This document shows positions 26,801 through 41,700 of a stretch of 64,000 bases of DNA, piece after piece. Within the stretch, counting starts at the first letter, position 1. Each line of letters begins with the position of its first letter. Under the pieces are notes generated by a model that saw only the letters and a list, made by a program, of their open reading frames with translations, made no database searches and was not told the origin of the DNA. Position numbers and translations under genes: made by a program. The DNA comes from Atrina japonica (lineage: Eukaryota; Mollusca; Bivalvia; Pterioida; Pinnidae). Location of the stretch: NCBI GenBank assembly GCA_030159075.1, contig BROG01000295.1:372001-436000 (forward strand). The letters are read 5' to 3'.

Positions 26801-29800
26801 CCACAAATAAAAAGTGTTGAGTGTACACAACACAACCACAAATAAAAAGTGTTGAGTGTACACAACACAACCAAAAATAAAAAGTGTTGAGTGTACACAA
26901 CACAACCACAAATAATAAGTGTTGAGTGTACACAACACAACAACTACAAATAAAAAGTGTTGAGTGTTCACAACACAACCACAAATAAAAAGTGTTTAGT
27001 GTACACAACACAACACAAATAAAAAGTGTTGAGTGTACACAACACAACACACACAAAAAGTGTTGAGTGAACACAACTAAAACAAAAAGTGTTGAGTGTA
27101 CACAACACAAATAAATAGTGTTGAATGTACACAACACAAACAAAGTGTTGAGTGTACACAACACAAACAAAAAGTGTTGAGTGTACACAACACAACACAA
27201 ATAAAAAGTGTTGAGTGTACACAACACAACCACAAATAAAAAGTGTTGAGTGTTCACAACACAACACAAATAAAAAGTGTTGAGTGTACACAACACAAAT
27301 AAAAAGTGTTGAGTGTACACAACACAACAACTACAAATAAAAAGTGTTGAGTGTTCACAACACAACCACAAATAAAAAGTGTTGAGTGTACACAACACAA
27401 CACAAATAAAAAGTGTTGAGTGTACACAACACAACAACTACAAATAAAAATTGTTGAGTGTACACAACACAACAACTACAAATAAAAAGTGTTGAGTGTA
27501 CACAACACAACACAAATAAAAAGTGTTATATATATCTGGTATTATTAATCACAATCATTATTCAATTTTAAGTTTATCAATTTCATATAAGAGTCGTGTA
27601 TACAGAAACAGAAGTGAATTTACGACTATATAAGTAGTATTATTTACAACAATAGTACAGCTATTTTTTTTTTTATTTCCTAGTGAAATTAAATATCAAA
27701 CAGATTTTCACATGCGGATAATCATGTTTATGAAAAACAACTCGGTTACTTATGGGGATCTACATAGCACAGTGCACATAGCTACTATATTTTTTTTAAA
27801 TTTTGAAACCGTGTAAAAAATTATTACAAGTAGATTTTAATTACTATACATTATCAATTCCTTGATTGAAAGTAATTAAAAATAAAATTGAAAACATTCC
27901 TAATCACTTGATACGATTTCTAAAATCATGAACATAAACATCAAGCATCATGAATTTATGTCTCTACTACGTTGTAAATCGTATCTGAGCACCCCTGTGT
28001 GATGAACTCGCCCACAGTCTATCTAGCTACAAACAAAATGGCGGACAAACTGCGTGTATAGAAACTCTGTATCTCAAAATTATTTTTGTTGATTAAGAGC
28101 TGAATAGATGTTTGATGGGGAAACAAGAGCTTTTTTAAGTTACAACAAATTGTTATAAATACTTTGGTATCAATTTTTTTGAAAGAAATGAAGAAATATA
28201 GAAATAATTGTGATTTTTGCGATTCACAGATTATGTGGGGAGGACAGTAAGCAGAATTGGTTTCTCTGAAGTATTATTGTTGTTGATGTATTTCACAAGT
28301 CATATAATGGTTTACAATACATGTTCAATTTATGTGTTGTTAGTTGAGTTGTATTAACTCATTCATCCCTAGATACTCATTTGGACAGGTCTAAGTCATT
28401 GATTTATTGCAGGGTCCATTGTTTTGATGGGGTTAATGAGTTAACATTTTTAGTCCTCTAACCGGGGGGAGGGGGGGGACTATAGGCTTGGACCATTTCA
28501 GTCCATCCAACAAAAAAAACCTTTGGTTAAGTTTTTCATGGTTCATTATTCATTTAATAATAGTATTAGGATGCTGATAATTTGCATAAAGGTTCTTTAG
28601 GGGTCAAATATTTATGTTGGAGAGTGAAACTGGAAAAATATTTTAATTATTTTCTTCTTTTTGACATGTTTTGGACTTCAATTTTTTGCCCCAAATCTGC
28701 AGGTTAAGGTTTCGGTTAACGTTTTTCAATGGTCCACCATTCATTTGAATATAGTATTAGGATGCTGATACTTTACATATAGTTTCTTTAGGGGTCGACC
28801 ATTAATGTTGGAGATTAAAACTGGACAAATATTTTATTTTTTTTTATAAAAATTTCACTGGTAGGGGACATGTATTGATTCATCAGTACTTTCAGAATGC
28901 TTGTTACAAAATTATCTACTCAGGTTCCATTACTATGTTCTGTGTGTGTGTGCTTAATCTTTCCTTTTGTTACTTATAATAGGTCATAAGTACAAAGTGG
29001 TGGCAGCAATAGACTTTGGTACCACGTATTCCGGATTTGCTTACTCCGAGTCTTCGGACCCCTATAACATTCATACCAACAAGTGGGGATCCAAGTCTTA
29101 TACCTCTCTGATGTCCTTCAAGACACCTACAACAATCTTGTTTCATCCTGATGGAAAATTTCATTCATTTGGATATGAAGCTGAAGAACATTATTCCAAT
29201 TTAACAGATGAAAACATTCACGAGGGTTGGTCCTGTTTCAAAAAGTTTAAAATGAAGCTGCATCAAAATGTGGTAATGTATTTACTTATGGCATCAGAAA
29301 AACTTCAATTAGGAAATTAAATGTGCATGACTAAGTTTAGGTTTACACATCGGTCCCACACAATATAAGCTTTTTTTCTCTAATTTGTTAGAATGTTTAA
29401 TTGTTAAATGTCCAAAGTAAAAATTCATTTCCTTGTGTATAAATTGACAAAATATTGTGGGCAAATTGATCTTGATCAAGAAAACCTGAACATATAAATC
29501 TAGTATCCCCCCTCCACGGGACCAAAAAGGACCACGCATATATTCTCATGGACCAACAGTTAAATTTCTTTCTTATAGCATTTTCATAGTAACTATATAT
29601 TTTACTAATTAGCAAGCAGAGAGAATTGAATAGCCAATTTTTGTCCTGGCAAACTTTTGGATAGCCAATCGGTTCCCTGGGAAACATCTATAGCTAATTT
29701 TTGTCCTGGCAACCTTTTGGATAGCCAATCAGTTCCCTTGGAAATAACTAAAGCCAATTTTTGCCCTGGCAAACTTTTGGATAGCCAATCGGTTCCCTGG

Positions 29801-32800
29801 GAAACATCTATAGCTAATTTTTGTCCTGGGAAACAGCTAATTTTTCCCCTGGGTTACACTGGTTACAATGTAAAGTAAATAAACTCCTGTTTATATTGCA
29901 TACAGGAAAATTTTCGCCTCCGTTTTATTTTTGCCCATTTTGCCCCCATTGTCAGTGGACAAAATCTGTAAATTCATCTATGTTTAATAACTGCAGGGAG
30001 TATCCATTATATTTTTTCATTTCAAACAACTTAAAAAATTGTTTAAAAAATGTTTATTGCAATCATGCAAAAAATTGACATGCACAGGTAAATAAAACTT
30101 CACAATAAAATCATATTGTAAATTGGATTTGTAACAAGTCTGAGAAAATTTAAAACCATTTGCATGTAAAGTGGGGTGAAAATAAGATGGAACGGAAATA
30201 ACCTGATATACAGTAATCAGTGTAGGCTTCAGCAGGCTCTCTGAACCCTTGCTGACCAGAAATGATGGACAATATTTAAAGTATAGTGCTTCCACCATTC
30301 GGCCATAGAGGCCCTGTAGTGAAACTGGGAAATTGATTGAGAAAATAAGATTTTGATTTTTAATTTTATCTGTAATCTGTGAACAAGCACATTTTTATAG
30401 CCAATTACAGGGAAAATATATAACAGTACCAGCATTATACTGTTGTTTCTTTAAAACAGAATCTTTCAAGGGACACCAGTCTAGAGGACACCCAAGGGAA
30501 AATTAAACCAGCGCTTCATGTGTTTTCTAAATCTATAGAATATCTGAAAACGAAAGTTGAAACGTCTTTGGAAGAAAATGGTTTGAAAGCAGGAAGTGCT
30601 GAGATTTTATGGGTCATTACTGTACCAGCAATTTGGGAGGAACCATCAAAACAATTCATGAGAATCGCAGCAGAACAGGTGAGACATAACTCCATATTTA
30701 TCACGCTTCTCTACATGGAACTTGTATTTCAAGAAAAATTTCCCTCTGTCTCATGCCTTTACAAAAGTTAGAAATTGTACCTAGCCATCAGCCTCTACCT
30801 GTTCTTTTGTGTTTATTGAGTGTTTATCAGTCTTCCAGTCTGTATTTGATTTACCGTATTCCACCAATTAAGTGCCCATGTCCCTATAAGCACACCTCCC
30901 CCTTTTTATATACGACTGAGATTCTTTTCCAGTTGGTTGACAAGGAGATATGGACCAGGAAAACTAAGTAACTGTTTATCTGTAGCACGCCAGCAACAGA
31001 ATTATTTTGAAAGGTATCTGCGGTAATAACTACCTCTGTGCCTTTTAAAATATTATCTATTTTACTCAATTTGACTATTAATTGGTCCTATTTTAAAAGT
31101 GCCCACCCCTTTTTCCTGATTTTTGTAGCACCCAGGTCGCTTAATGGATCGAATATGGTATATGCCAATATGATATATGTTGAACATACTGATGAAAAAT
31201 CTTTATCTATAAAGGTAAATCAATGGAGATCATTTCCTCAGTTTCTGGAGGTTTTATCTCACTTTGAATGTAGGTATACAATGGTATATGCATATATAAA
31301 ATTTTCAGGTATAACTGGTGTTCACAGTGATTATTTTCAGGTGGATTTCAGAAAGAATAGATTTAGGTTAGAGGTCAGGAAAGTCAAGTAAGTTAAAGGG
31401 ATAAAAGCTGCGTTTTTTGTTTTTTGTTTTTTTGGGTTTTTTTTAAATTTCCTCCTTTTTACTACTTAGATTGATATATAATAAGAAAAAGAGATATACA
31501 CAGGCATAACAATTCTTAAATTCCTATATATTTTGTGAAAATTGCTTGAGAAACCCCAGTTTGGCACTTTTTTATTTGCAACTGATTAACTCAACCTTAC
31601 TATTTTAGTCTGTAATGAGAAAGAGCAAAGATTCCAACCAATAAACAACTAAGATTGAAATTACAATTAATAAATTTATTAATAAACAAAATATTGATAA
31701 AATTCAAACACAATTATCAATGATCCGTACCCTAACACTCATAGATAAACAAAAATATACAAATTAAAAAAAAGAATGAAATAATAATACTAAAAATCAA
31801 CCACACTGAAACTTGGGATCACTCACAAATAGCAATAATACCTAAAAAGTCAACCACACAGAAACTTGAGATCACTCACAAATAGCAATAATACCTAAAC
31901 AATCAACCACACTGACTTGAGATCACTCACAAATAGCAATAATATCTAAACAATCAACCACACTGAAACTTGAGATCACTCACAAATAGCAATAATACCT
32001 AAAAAGTCAACCACACTGAAACTTGAGATCACTCACAAATAGCAATAATACCTAAAAAATCAACCACACTGAAACTTGAGATCACTCACAAATAGCAATA
32101 ATACCTAAACAATCAACCACACTGAAACTTTAGATCACTCACAAATAGCAATAATACCTAAAAAGTCAACCACACTGAAACTTGAGATCACTCACAAATA
32201 GCAATAATACCTAAACAATCAACCACACTGAAACTTGAAATCACTCACAAATAGCAATAATACCTAAACAATCAACCACACTGACTTGAGATCACTCACA
32301 AATAACAATAATACCTAAACAATCAACCACATAAACTAGATCACTCACAATCAATAACCACACTCAAAACTTTAGATCACTCACAAATAGCAATAATACC
32401 TAAAAAAGTCAACCACACTGAAACTTTAGATCACTCGCAAATAGCAATAATACCTAAAAAGTCAACCACACTGAAACTTGGGATCACTCACAAATAGCAA
32501 TAATACCTAAACAATCAACCACATCACTCACAAATAGCAATAAACTTGAGATCACTCACAAATAGCAATAATACCTAAACAATCAACCACACTGAAACTT
32601 GAGATCACTCACAAATAGCAATAATACCTAAAAAGTCAACCACACTGAAACTTGAGATCACTCACAAATAGCAATAATACCTAAACAATCAACCACACTG
32701 ACTTGAGATCACTCTCACAAATAAACAATCAATACCTAAACAATCAACCACACTTAAACTTTAGATCACTCACAAATAGCAATAATACCTAAAAAGTCAA

Positions 32801-35734
32801 CCACACTGAAACTTGAGATCACTCACAAATAGCAATAATACCTAAACAATCAACCACACTGAAACTTGAGATCACTCACAAATAGCAATAATACCTAAAC
32901 AATCAACCACACTGAAACTTGAGATCACTCACAAATAGCAATAATACCTAAAAAAGTCAACCACACTGAAACTTGAGATCACTCACAAATAGCAATAATA
33001 CCTAAAAATCAACCACACTGAAACTTGGGAGCAATAATCTAAACTCACACTGAAACTTAGCAATAATACCTCAAAAGTCAACCACACTGAAACTTGAGAT
33101 CACTCACAAATAGCAATAATATCTAAACAATCAACCACACTGACTTGAGATCACTCACAAATAGCAATAATATCTAAACAATCAACCACACTGAAACTTG
33201 AGATCACTCACAAATAGCAATAATATCTAAAAATCAACCACACTGAAACTTGAGATCACTCACAAATAGCAATAATATCTAAAAATCAACCACACTGAAA
33301 CTTGAGATCACTCACAAATAGCAATAATACCTTAAAAAACCCAAAAAACAGTGAAATTTGAGATCAACTACAAATAAGAAGTCAAATTAAATAAACTTTC
33401 CCGAGTAAATTTAACAAACAAACAAAAATTGTAAAAGTCAAAACAAATTAGACTGAATTACTTATACTGTTTTAAATTGTTCAAGTCTTTCAATTAAAGA
33501 TAATCTGCAAATAAATAAACAAAATGTGTCTTAAAAAGATTATCATTGTTTTTTTAGGCACGATCACTTCTACACAACCATGGTCGGATTATATAGAACA
33601 TAAAACAATATCAGCGAATGACCAATCAGATATCACTTCCTGTGTACACACAACTTTCCATTGTGGGAATATATAGAACACAAAACAATGTAATATGAAA
33701 AGTCACTTAGCTGAAATCCCTTGATACACCCTTGATAAATTTAGACATTACGTCATGACAACAATTGGCAGCCATACTCATTTTCTGATGCGCCACAAAC
33801 AATATATTGGCAGAATTAAAGCACTAGAAATTATACTGCTTTTCAAATTGAACATTACAAACCGACGTGTCATTAACCAATACTTACGTGTGATTCTCTT
33901 TAACCAGTTAAAATATAAATGCAAACTTATAAAATAAGTTATCCCTTGTACAATTACCAAAACTAGTTAAAACGTACATTAAGATTAGCTGTATAAATGC
34001 TATAAAAACAATTTTGCAATCAAAAAATTAATACCGTATATTTCGAGAATAATAGCTTGTTTAGCTTACCACAGTCTGTATAAAAGTGCTTTTATCTTAA
34101 TCTCTTACTACAAGTTTCTCTTGTCATATCAAGTGTTGAAATTCCATGCAGTAAAATACGTATGTCCGTGCAGGAAGTAATGGTATTTACAGGTAATGTT
34201 ATCAATGTTCGATTTAAATACTCAAACGAATTTAAATTCGAAATGTTTGATTTCAATACTTAAACGTATTTAAATTAGAAATGTTCGATTTCAAAACTCG
34301 AATGTATTTAAATTTTCCATAACAAAAAATATATATATATTTATCTACAGTTCATCCTCAATATACCGCCATCTTTTGTTTTCCTGAATTTTGGTGGTAT
34401 AACAGGTTTGGCAATGTATCAAGGTTTACTATTTTGGAAGTGTGGTTGTTTTCATCATGTCTTTTATCCCTGTCGTATACCATATACTGTTTACAACTCA
34501 TTATCTGATATTTTGTCTATTGTTTAAGTTTGGACAATTTGGTCAACCTATTAAAATTACCAAAATTAAATCACCAAACATATGCAGCAGTACATGTTCA
34601 ACGACAGGAAAGTCTAGATCTTTTTCTAACATTAACCCAAAGTTTAATTTTTATCATAATTTTTTGTTTAAAATAACTCTTTAACAGGCCGGTAATACAA
34701 AGGTTTTAAGTTTATGTATCTCACCTACTCCTAATTATTTCATGATATGTGATAGTTGCTGTGTAAACACGGGACGTGACAATTTTTGTCAACTTTCATG
34801 GAAGCGAGATTTGAAAATTTGAAACTCATCAGCTGGTCTCCCTCTGATTTGTACACTTTGTTCATACAACCAAATACCAGTTTATAACACTCGATATTAG
34901 AGCTATCTCCCTTTGCAGTTAAAGTACATGTATGAAGTAAAAAAGCTACTGTTGGCTAACAGTTTTACTCAAAGTTGTTTTTCATTTGGTATGGCGATTT
35001 ATTCGAGGGATTGAACATATGCTGCCTCATGTATGCAGCTAGCTAACCAAGGAACTAACAGAATGTCAATGGCGTGTTTGAATCCATTTATTCCGTGTAT
35101 AGAACCAACGGTGAAAAGCTACAAAGCAAAATAAAATCTAATAAACAGATTAAGTCTACTTGACTAGAAAAAACAAAAGTACGATGAAATATAATGAGTA
35201 ATATAATCAAAATTATTAATTGTAATTAGATGAAACAATACAAAAAGTACCATACAAAATAAACAAAATTCAAAGAATTATGTTACAAAACCAATTATAG
35301 CAAAAATGAGATTCCGTACAAAATATGACGGAAATGGGACTTCGTACAATGTTAACATGTGGAAGCAACAATGAAGTATAATAATCGAGTAATTTTTAGC
35401 TGAATTTAAATATGAACATAAGTAAAACTAAAGTTATAGGGAAATTTAAATATACATGCATATTAAATAAAGTACTTATACTGTTGGCCAACGGAGTGCA
35501 AAAAGCAAAGGTATAATGAAGCATGTTGCACGCAGGACGTAGCAGGTAAACAATGAAAATATGAATTACAAAACATTAAACGGACAGGAATAAAATTTCA
35601 GAAGTGAAAGACCATTTGTACCAGATGGCAGTATGCAGGTTTTGGCGTCACAACGAGGGAATTATATGGGAGGAAATCCATACTTAAGACATAGCGGCGT
35701 TATGCGAGTTTGGTGTTATAACGGGGGTGAACTG

Positions 35735-35799
<65 letters not shown>

Positions 35800-38700
35800 C
35801 CCGATGTATTTGTGACACAGTCCCATTTACTCTTAATGACAAAATCCATTCTGAATACTGAGAGCATTGAATAAAGGTGAACAGGTCTGCTGTTTGTATA
35901 TGTATAACACGCTGGTCGTGACCTTATTTTCACAAAATATATAGGAATATCAGATTTTTTTATGCGTGTGTATAGCTCTTATTTGTACATCAAGTATAAG
36001 TAGTAAAAGTAGAAGAAAAATCAAAATAATTTTTAGCCCACCATCAACGGATGGTGGGTTATTAAAATCGCTCTGTGTCCGTAGTCCGTCCTTATACAAT
36101 TTTTGTTATCACTATTTCTCAGAAACTACTGAAGGAATCTTTATTGAATTTGACATATAGGTTCGCTTAGAGGTTTAGTTGTGCAGTGTACATTTTCAGG
36201 AGGGTTGGATCACAAAATGGCTGCCAGACGTCCATTTTGGATTTTGAACATATATTTTATTGATCATTGTGGGAAAACACATTTGTTACATCTGATATCA
36301 AAGCAGGGACCAGCGAGACATATTTTTATGTTTAAATTTTGTTTTACTTAATGCAGGTCATGACCAGCATTTTCACTTTAGAAGTTGACAGGTATGGTTA
36401 AGCTATCTTGGATTATAGCATTTTAAATTTGGTATTGTTATAATCTTGTGAGAAAGCACTTCACAGATATTTAGGTTTCACTGCTGAGCCACAAAATAAG
36501 AGAAAAGAACAGTCTGTCATAGATCAAATGAAGAACATTTGCTGGCGGGTGCCAAGGTCCCTCTTGGATCTTTTGTTTTTTTTGGTAAACACAGCTGTTG
36601 TGCCTCTAAGTGAAGCTTGATCGTCATCTGTGACTTGAGATTGCACAGTGTTTTTTGTTTAAGGTCTTCTGCTGGATCTTAAAATATTTTGTACCAAAAT
36701 ACTAGGTCAGCTACAACACGCCATCGTTTTGTTGTATCATACTTCACGGGATTGTTGTCATTGTCTAAGGCCAAAGTTTAAGTTGATAATTGCAGAATAA
36801 GATCTTTTTGGGATTATTAGTGGAAAATTTCTGGTGTATATTTAAATAGTGGAAATTCATCATGTTCTGATTGCATTAGACAAAATACCTATACCAAAAT
36901 CTCCGTAACTGATAACATTCTTTTTATGCATGCTGTTTGCAAGTGCCTTTTTAGGTCACCTGATCTCTTGTTACAGTATATGCTAATTGTAATAAAATTT
37001 CTTTGTAACAGGCGGCTATTAGAGGTGATCACCTGATATTTGCCTATCGTGTCACTTGTTACAGTATATGTTAATGGAAATTAAGATTTCTTTGTTACAG
37101 GCGGCTGTTAGGGGTGATCACTTGATATTTGCCTGTTGGGCCACTTGTTACAGTATATGTTAACCTTTTCACCCCTGAGTTTTTGAATGGTATGCTCCTT
37201 CTATGACCAGTCACTTGTGTCTTGTAGGGTGGAAAGAGTTACAAGATGTAAGATTCCTTTGTAACAGGCGGGTAGTAGAGGTAATCAGCTGATATTTGCC
37301 TGTTGGGCCTCTTCTTACAGTATATTCAAATGGTAATAAGATTTCTTTGTTACAGGCGGGTATTAGAGGTGACCAGCTGATACTTGCGTTTGAACCAGAG
37401 GCAGCTGCACTGTACATGAAGGAAGTCAAAACTGAGAAAAGTGACAACATGCTAAAGTCTTATGGTCCAGGAAAGAAGTTCATTGTTGTTGATATTGGAG
37501 GTATGTACATGTATTCAGAATAATAAAAAGTACCTTCATCAATTTCCATATGTGACCCCAAATATTTTCCATGGCCATTGTGGGGTCTGGTTTCAGGACT
37601 CATTCCAAATGCAAAAATGGCTTGAATTTTCCCCCAAAATATGCAAAAGTATTTTGAAACAAATGTCTCAAATTAAATTATTCTGTTTCAGTTAAAGCGA
37701 TATAAGCTGTCACAATGATTATTTTTGTGGATATTTCTGTGTGTTGTTGATCAAATGAAAATCTCAAGGTTATGGGTGCTGTAAAAGTGGATATTTCTGT
37801 GTGTTGTTGATCACATGAAAATTGCGAGGTTATGGGTTCTGTAAAAGTGGATATTTCTGTGTGTTGTTGATCAAATGAAAATCTGGAGGTTATGGGTGCT
37901 GTAAAAGTGGATATTTCTGTGATGTTGATCAAATGAAAATCCCCAGGCTATGGGTGCTGTAAAAGTGGATATTTCTGTGTGTTGTTGATCGCATGAAAAT
38001 CCTGAGGTTGTAGGTGCTGTAAAAGTGGATATTTCTGTGTGTTGTTGATCGCATGAAAATCCTGAGGTTGTAGGTGCTGTAAAAGTGGATATTTCTGTGT
38101 GTTGTTGATCACATGAAAATCCCAAGGTTATGGGTGCTGTAAAAGTGGATATTTCTGTGTTGTTGATCACATGCAAATCCCGAGGTTATGGGTTCTGTAA
38201 AAGTGGATATTTCTGTGTGTTGTTGATCACCCGAAAATCCTGAGGTTAAGGGTGCTGTCAAAGTGGATATTTCTGTGTGTTGTTGATCACCTGAAAATCC
38301 CGAGGTTATGGGTTCTGTCAAAGTGGATAATTCTGTGTGTTGTTGATCACATGAAAATCTGCATTTCGTCCACACAAGTACGCACATGTAAATACTTAAT
38401 AAAACAACAATAACACAGTTTTCCAATTCGGAATACAGTACTGCAATAAATATCGGTAACGACGGTATGCATAATTTACAGAATTGTGAATTCCAATGTA
38501 TTTTACATTCACATATTTCAGCTACAGTTCAGAAACATAATTCCAAATACCAGTACTTTCAGCAACGACAGATATTGTCAAATAGTAGGGTAGACACATT
38601 CATTGGTGTATGAAATTTACATTTTTTATTTATAACTTACAAACCATTCACAACCCATCCTTAAACCCTATATATTATTGATTTTTATGTGAAAACACAT

Positions 38701-41700
38701 TCAGTGATGTATGAGGGTCCTTGTGGATCCTGCCCCACCCTCTGAAACAACTTAAAAACTGTTCACAGCCCCACCCTTAAACCATATATATTGGATTGTA
38801 ATGGGGAGACACATTTAGTGGTGAATATGCGGGTCCTGCTACAACCCCTGGAATTTATATTTTTGCTTAGAACTTAAAACCATTCACAGACCCACCCTTA
38901 AACCATACATTATTAGTCATTATTGGGAAACACATTCATTGGTGTATAGGCGGGTCCTGTCCCACCCCCTGGAAATTATATTTTTGCTTAGAACTTAAAA
39001 ACCTTTCACAGCCCCACCCTTAAACCATACATATTATTGATCATTATTGGAAAACACATTCAGTGTAATATGGGGGGGGGGGGGGGGGTCCTGCCCCACC
39101 CTCTGAAATATATATTCTTACTTATAACTTAAAAATCATTCACAGCTCGAGCCTTAAACCATATATATTTTGGATTGTAATGAGGAGACGCATTTAGTGC
39201 TGCATATGGGTCTTTCCCCACCCCTGAAATTTATATTTTTGGTTTTAACTTTATAACCATTCACAAGCCCCACCCTTAAATCTAATACATTATTGATTGT
39301 TATGGGGAGACACATTTAGTTGTGCATATGGGGGTCCTGCCCCACCTCCTGAAATTTATACTTTTGCTTATAATTTAAAGACTTGACAACCCCACCCTTA
39401 AGCCACATATATTATTAATTGTTATGGCAAAACACTTTCAGTGATGTATATAGGGGTTCTGCCCCACCCCCAAAATATACATTTTACTTATAACTTAAAA
39501 ATCCTATGTATTATTGATTGTTATGGGAAAACACATTCAGTAGTGTATGTTGGGGTCCTGTCCCAGCCCCTGAAATATATACTTACTATACTTTACTACA
39601 TTTGATATCAAAGCAGGGACCAGTGAGACATATACAGTCAAACTTCGTTATCTCAAAGTTGTCAGGACCAAGCAAAAAATCTGAGATAAATGGGTCCTCA
39701 AGTTAAAAGGAGTTTTGACTGTAATTATATGTAACCCTTTTTTACTCAATGCAGGTCATGACCAGCATTTTCACTTTTAGAGGTTGACAATTATGGTTAA
39801 GCTATCTTGGATTGTAGCAGTTTATATTTGGTATTGTTTTAATCTTGTGAGAAAGCACTTGACAGATATTTAGGTTTTAGTTCAAATTCATTGTTGAGCC
39901 ACAAAATAAGAGAAAAGAACAGTCTGTCATAGATCAAATGAAGAACATTCGATGGTGGGCTCCCTCTGGGATCTCTTGTATACCTGTATAGGTACTGACA
40001 ATGAGCAAGTAAGCCTTTACATAAATTGTGAACTTCTGGGGGTCATTGGTTCAGTAGATGGCAGTCACATGACTGAAGGTCTGCTGTTTGGTCCTGTCTA
40101 TCTTTTTTGCTGGATTGCTAATCATAAACAGGTCTTGGAATTGTCAATGTCTGTCTGCATCAAATTGATTTAACAGTCAGTATTTTGGCAGTTAAAAGCT
40201 GTATTGTATTAGCAATTAACATTTTAGCTTTTAACATTTAGAAGTGAACATTTTAGCAGTTTATAATTTAGTTAACATTTTAGTTGTTAACATGTCAGCA
40301 GTTAACCTTTTAGTTGTTAACATGTTAGCAGTTAACATTTTAGTTGTTAACATGTTAGCAGTTAACATTTTAGTTGTTAACATGTTAGCAGTTAACATTT
40401 TAGTTAACATTTTAGCAGTGAACATTTTAGTTGTTAACATGTCAGCAGTTAACATTTTAGTTGTTAACATGTTAGCAGTTAACATTTTAGTTGTTAACAT
40501 GTTAGCAGTTAACATTTTAGTTGTTAACATGTTAGCAGTTAACATTTTAGTTAACATTTTAGCAGTGAACATTTTAGTTGTTAACATTTTAGCAGTGAAC
40601 ATTTTAGTTAACATGTTAGCAGTTAACATTTTTAGTTGGTAACATGTTAGCAGTTAACATTTTAGTTGTTAACATGTTAGCAGTTAACCTTTTGCAATCT
40701 CTGTAGAGATAAAACTATTTGAACAATGATGTTCACACGAGACAACATGATGACACTTGTTAACTTTATTTCTGTCCTTGACATTTGAAATGCAATGCTT
40801 CACAAATCAACCACACCACTGTAAGAGTTTTCTTGCTGTATTTTGGTTAGCAAAAAAGTCATACTGTATAAATTGACCAATCACCATATGTCGCACACAT
40901 GGCTCTCCATGTGCTCATTTGATGTCATTTGAATGTTTGACAGGCCATTTATTTGTTTATATCATAATAAAAAAGTCTGCCAGAAGGTGCTGTTTGACTT
41001 TTTGCAAAAAGTCATCTATATCATGAGTATGAGCTGATCTGATGATGTGTTATACATTTCCGTTTTATAATAATACTTTAATTTTCCTCACAGGTGGCAC
41101 TGCTGATTTTACTGTGATGGAAGTGAATGATGACAATACATTAAAGCAGCTTTATAAAGCCAATGGTGGAGACTGGGGCGGCAATAAAATGAATGAAGCA
41201 TTTTTCAATTTTTTCAATGACGTGTTTGGGACACATGTCATGGACGAATTCAAGAGAGACAACCAATCTGAAGCTTTACGACTTGAACTTGATATTGAAA
41301 CCAAAAAACGATCGTTTGATGAGAGGAGGGGATTAACTCTAGAGTTACCCGTGACGTTGACTGATCTTATCCGTGACAGATGTAAATCAGACTGGAGAGA
41401 TTTGATAAAAACAAAAGAAAATGGAGAAGTAGAAGTAAAACGAGGGAACAAAATTGTCTTTCCAGGCCAAATCGTTAGGCGATTTTACATGAAAATCATT
41501 GAAGAAATACTTATTAAAACAGATGATTTAGTTTCCTGCAAGACCAGCAAAGTTCAGGATATCATTTTAGTAGGTGGATTTTCGGCATCCCTTTTATTGC
41601 AACAAGAGATGAGGTTAAAGTTCAAGAGTCAGCGCCCTATCATACCAAAAGATGCAGATCTAGCTGTGTTGAAAGGAGCAGTAATCTTTGGTCATTTCCC

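Larger units (their letters stand above)
33346..37000 (+). other. Rest of intron 9 (unique and dispersed-repeat sequence)
   Basis: Mostly unique AT-rich DNA with no supported coding sequence. It contains a TA tract (35735-35798), a dispersed repeat beginning ttagcccaccatcaacggat (near 36033) with a small hairpin, and duplicated block A at 36281-36574. Confidence 0.5.

Noticed and set aside
26224..27475. Minus-strand ORFs up to 312 codons (repeated [12 protein letters not shown] peptides)
   Set aside because: Translation of the tandem array; several frames are open at once and no start or splice context exists.
26270..27530. CRISPR-like array
   Set aside because: Eukaryotic intron, spacers are short variants of the same sequence rather than unique, and there are no cas genes. 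It is a minisatellite.
40244..40642. ORFs of 122-132 codons on both strands
   Set aside because: 30-bp minisatellite, open because the unit length is a multiple of 3.
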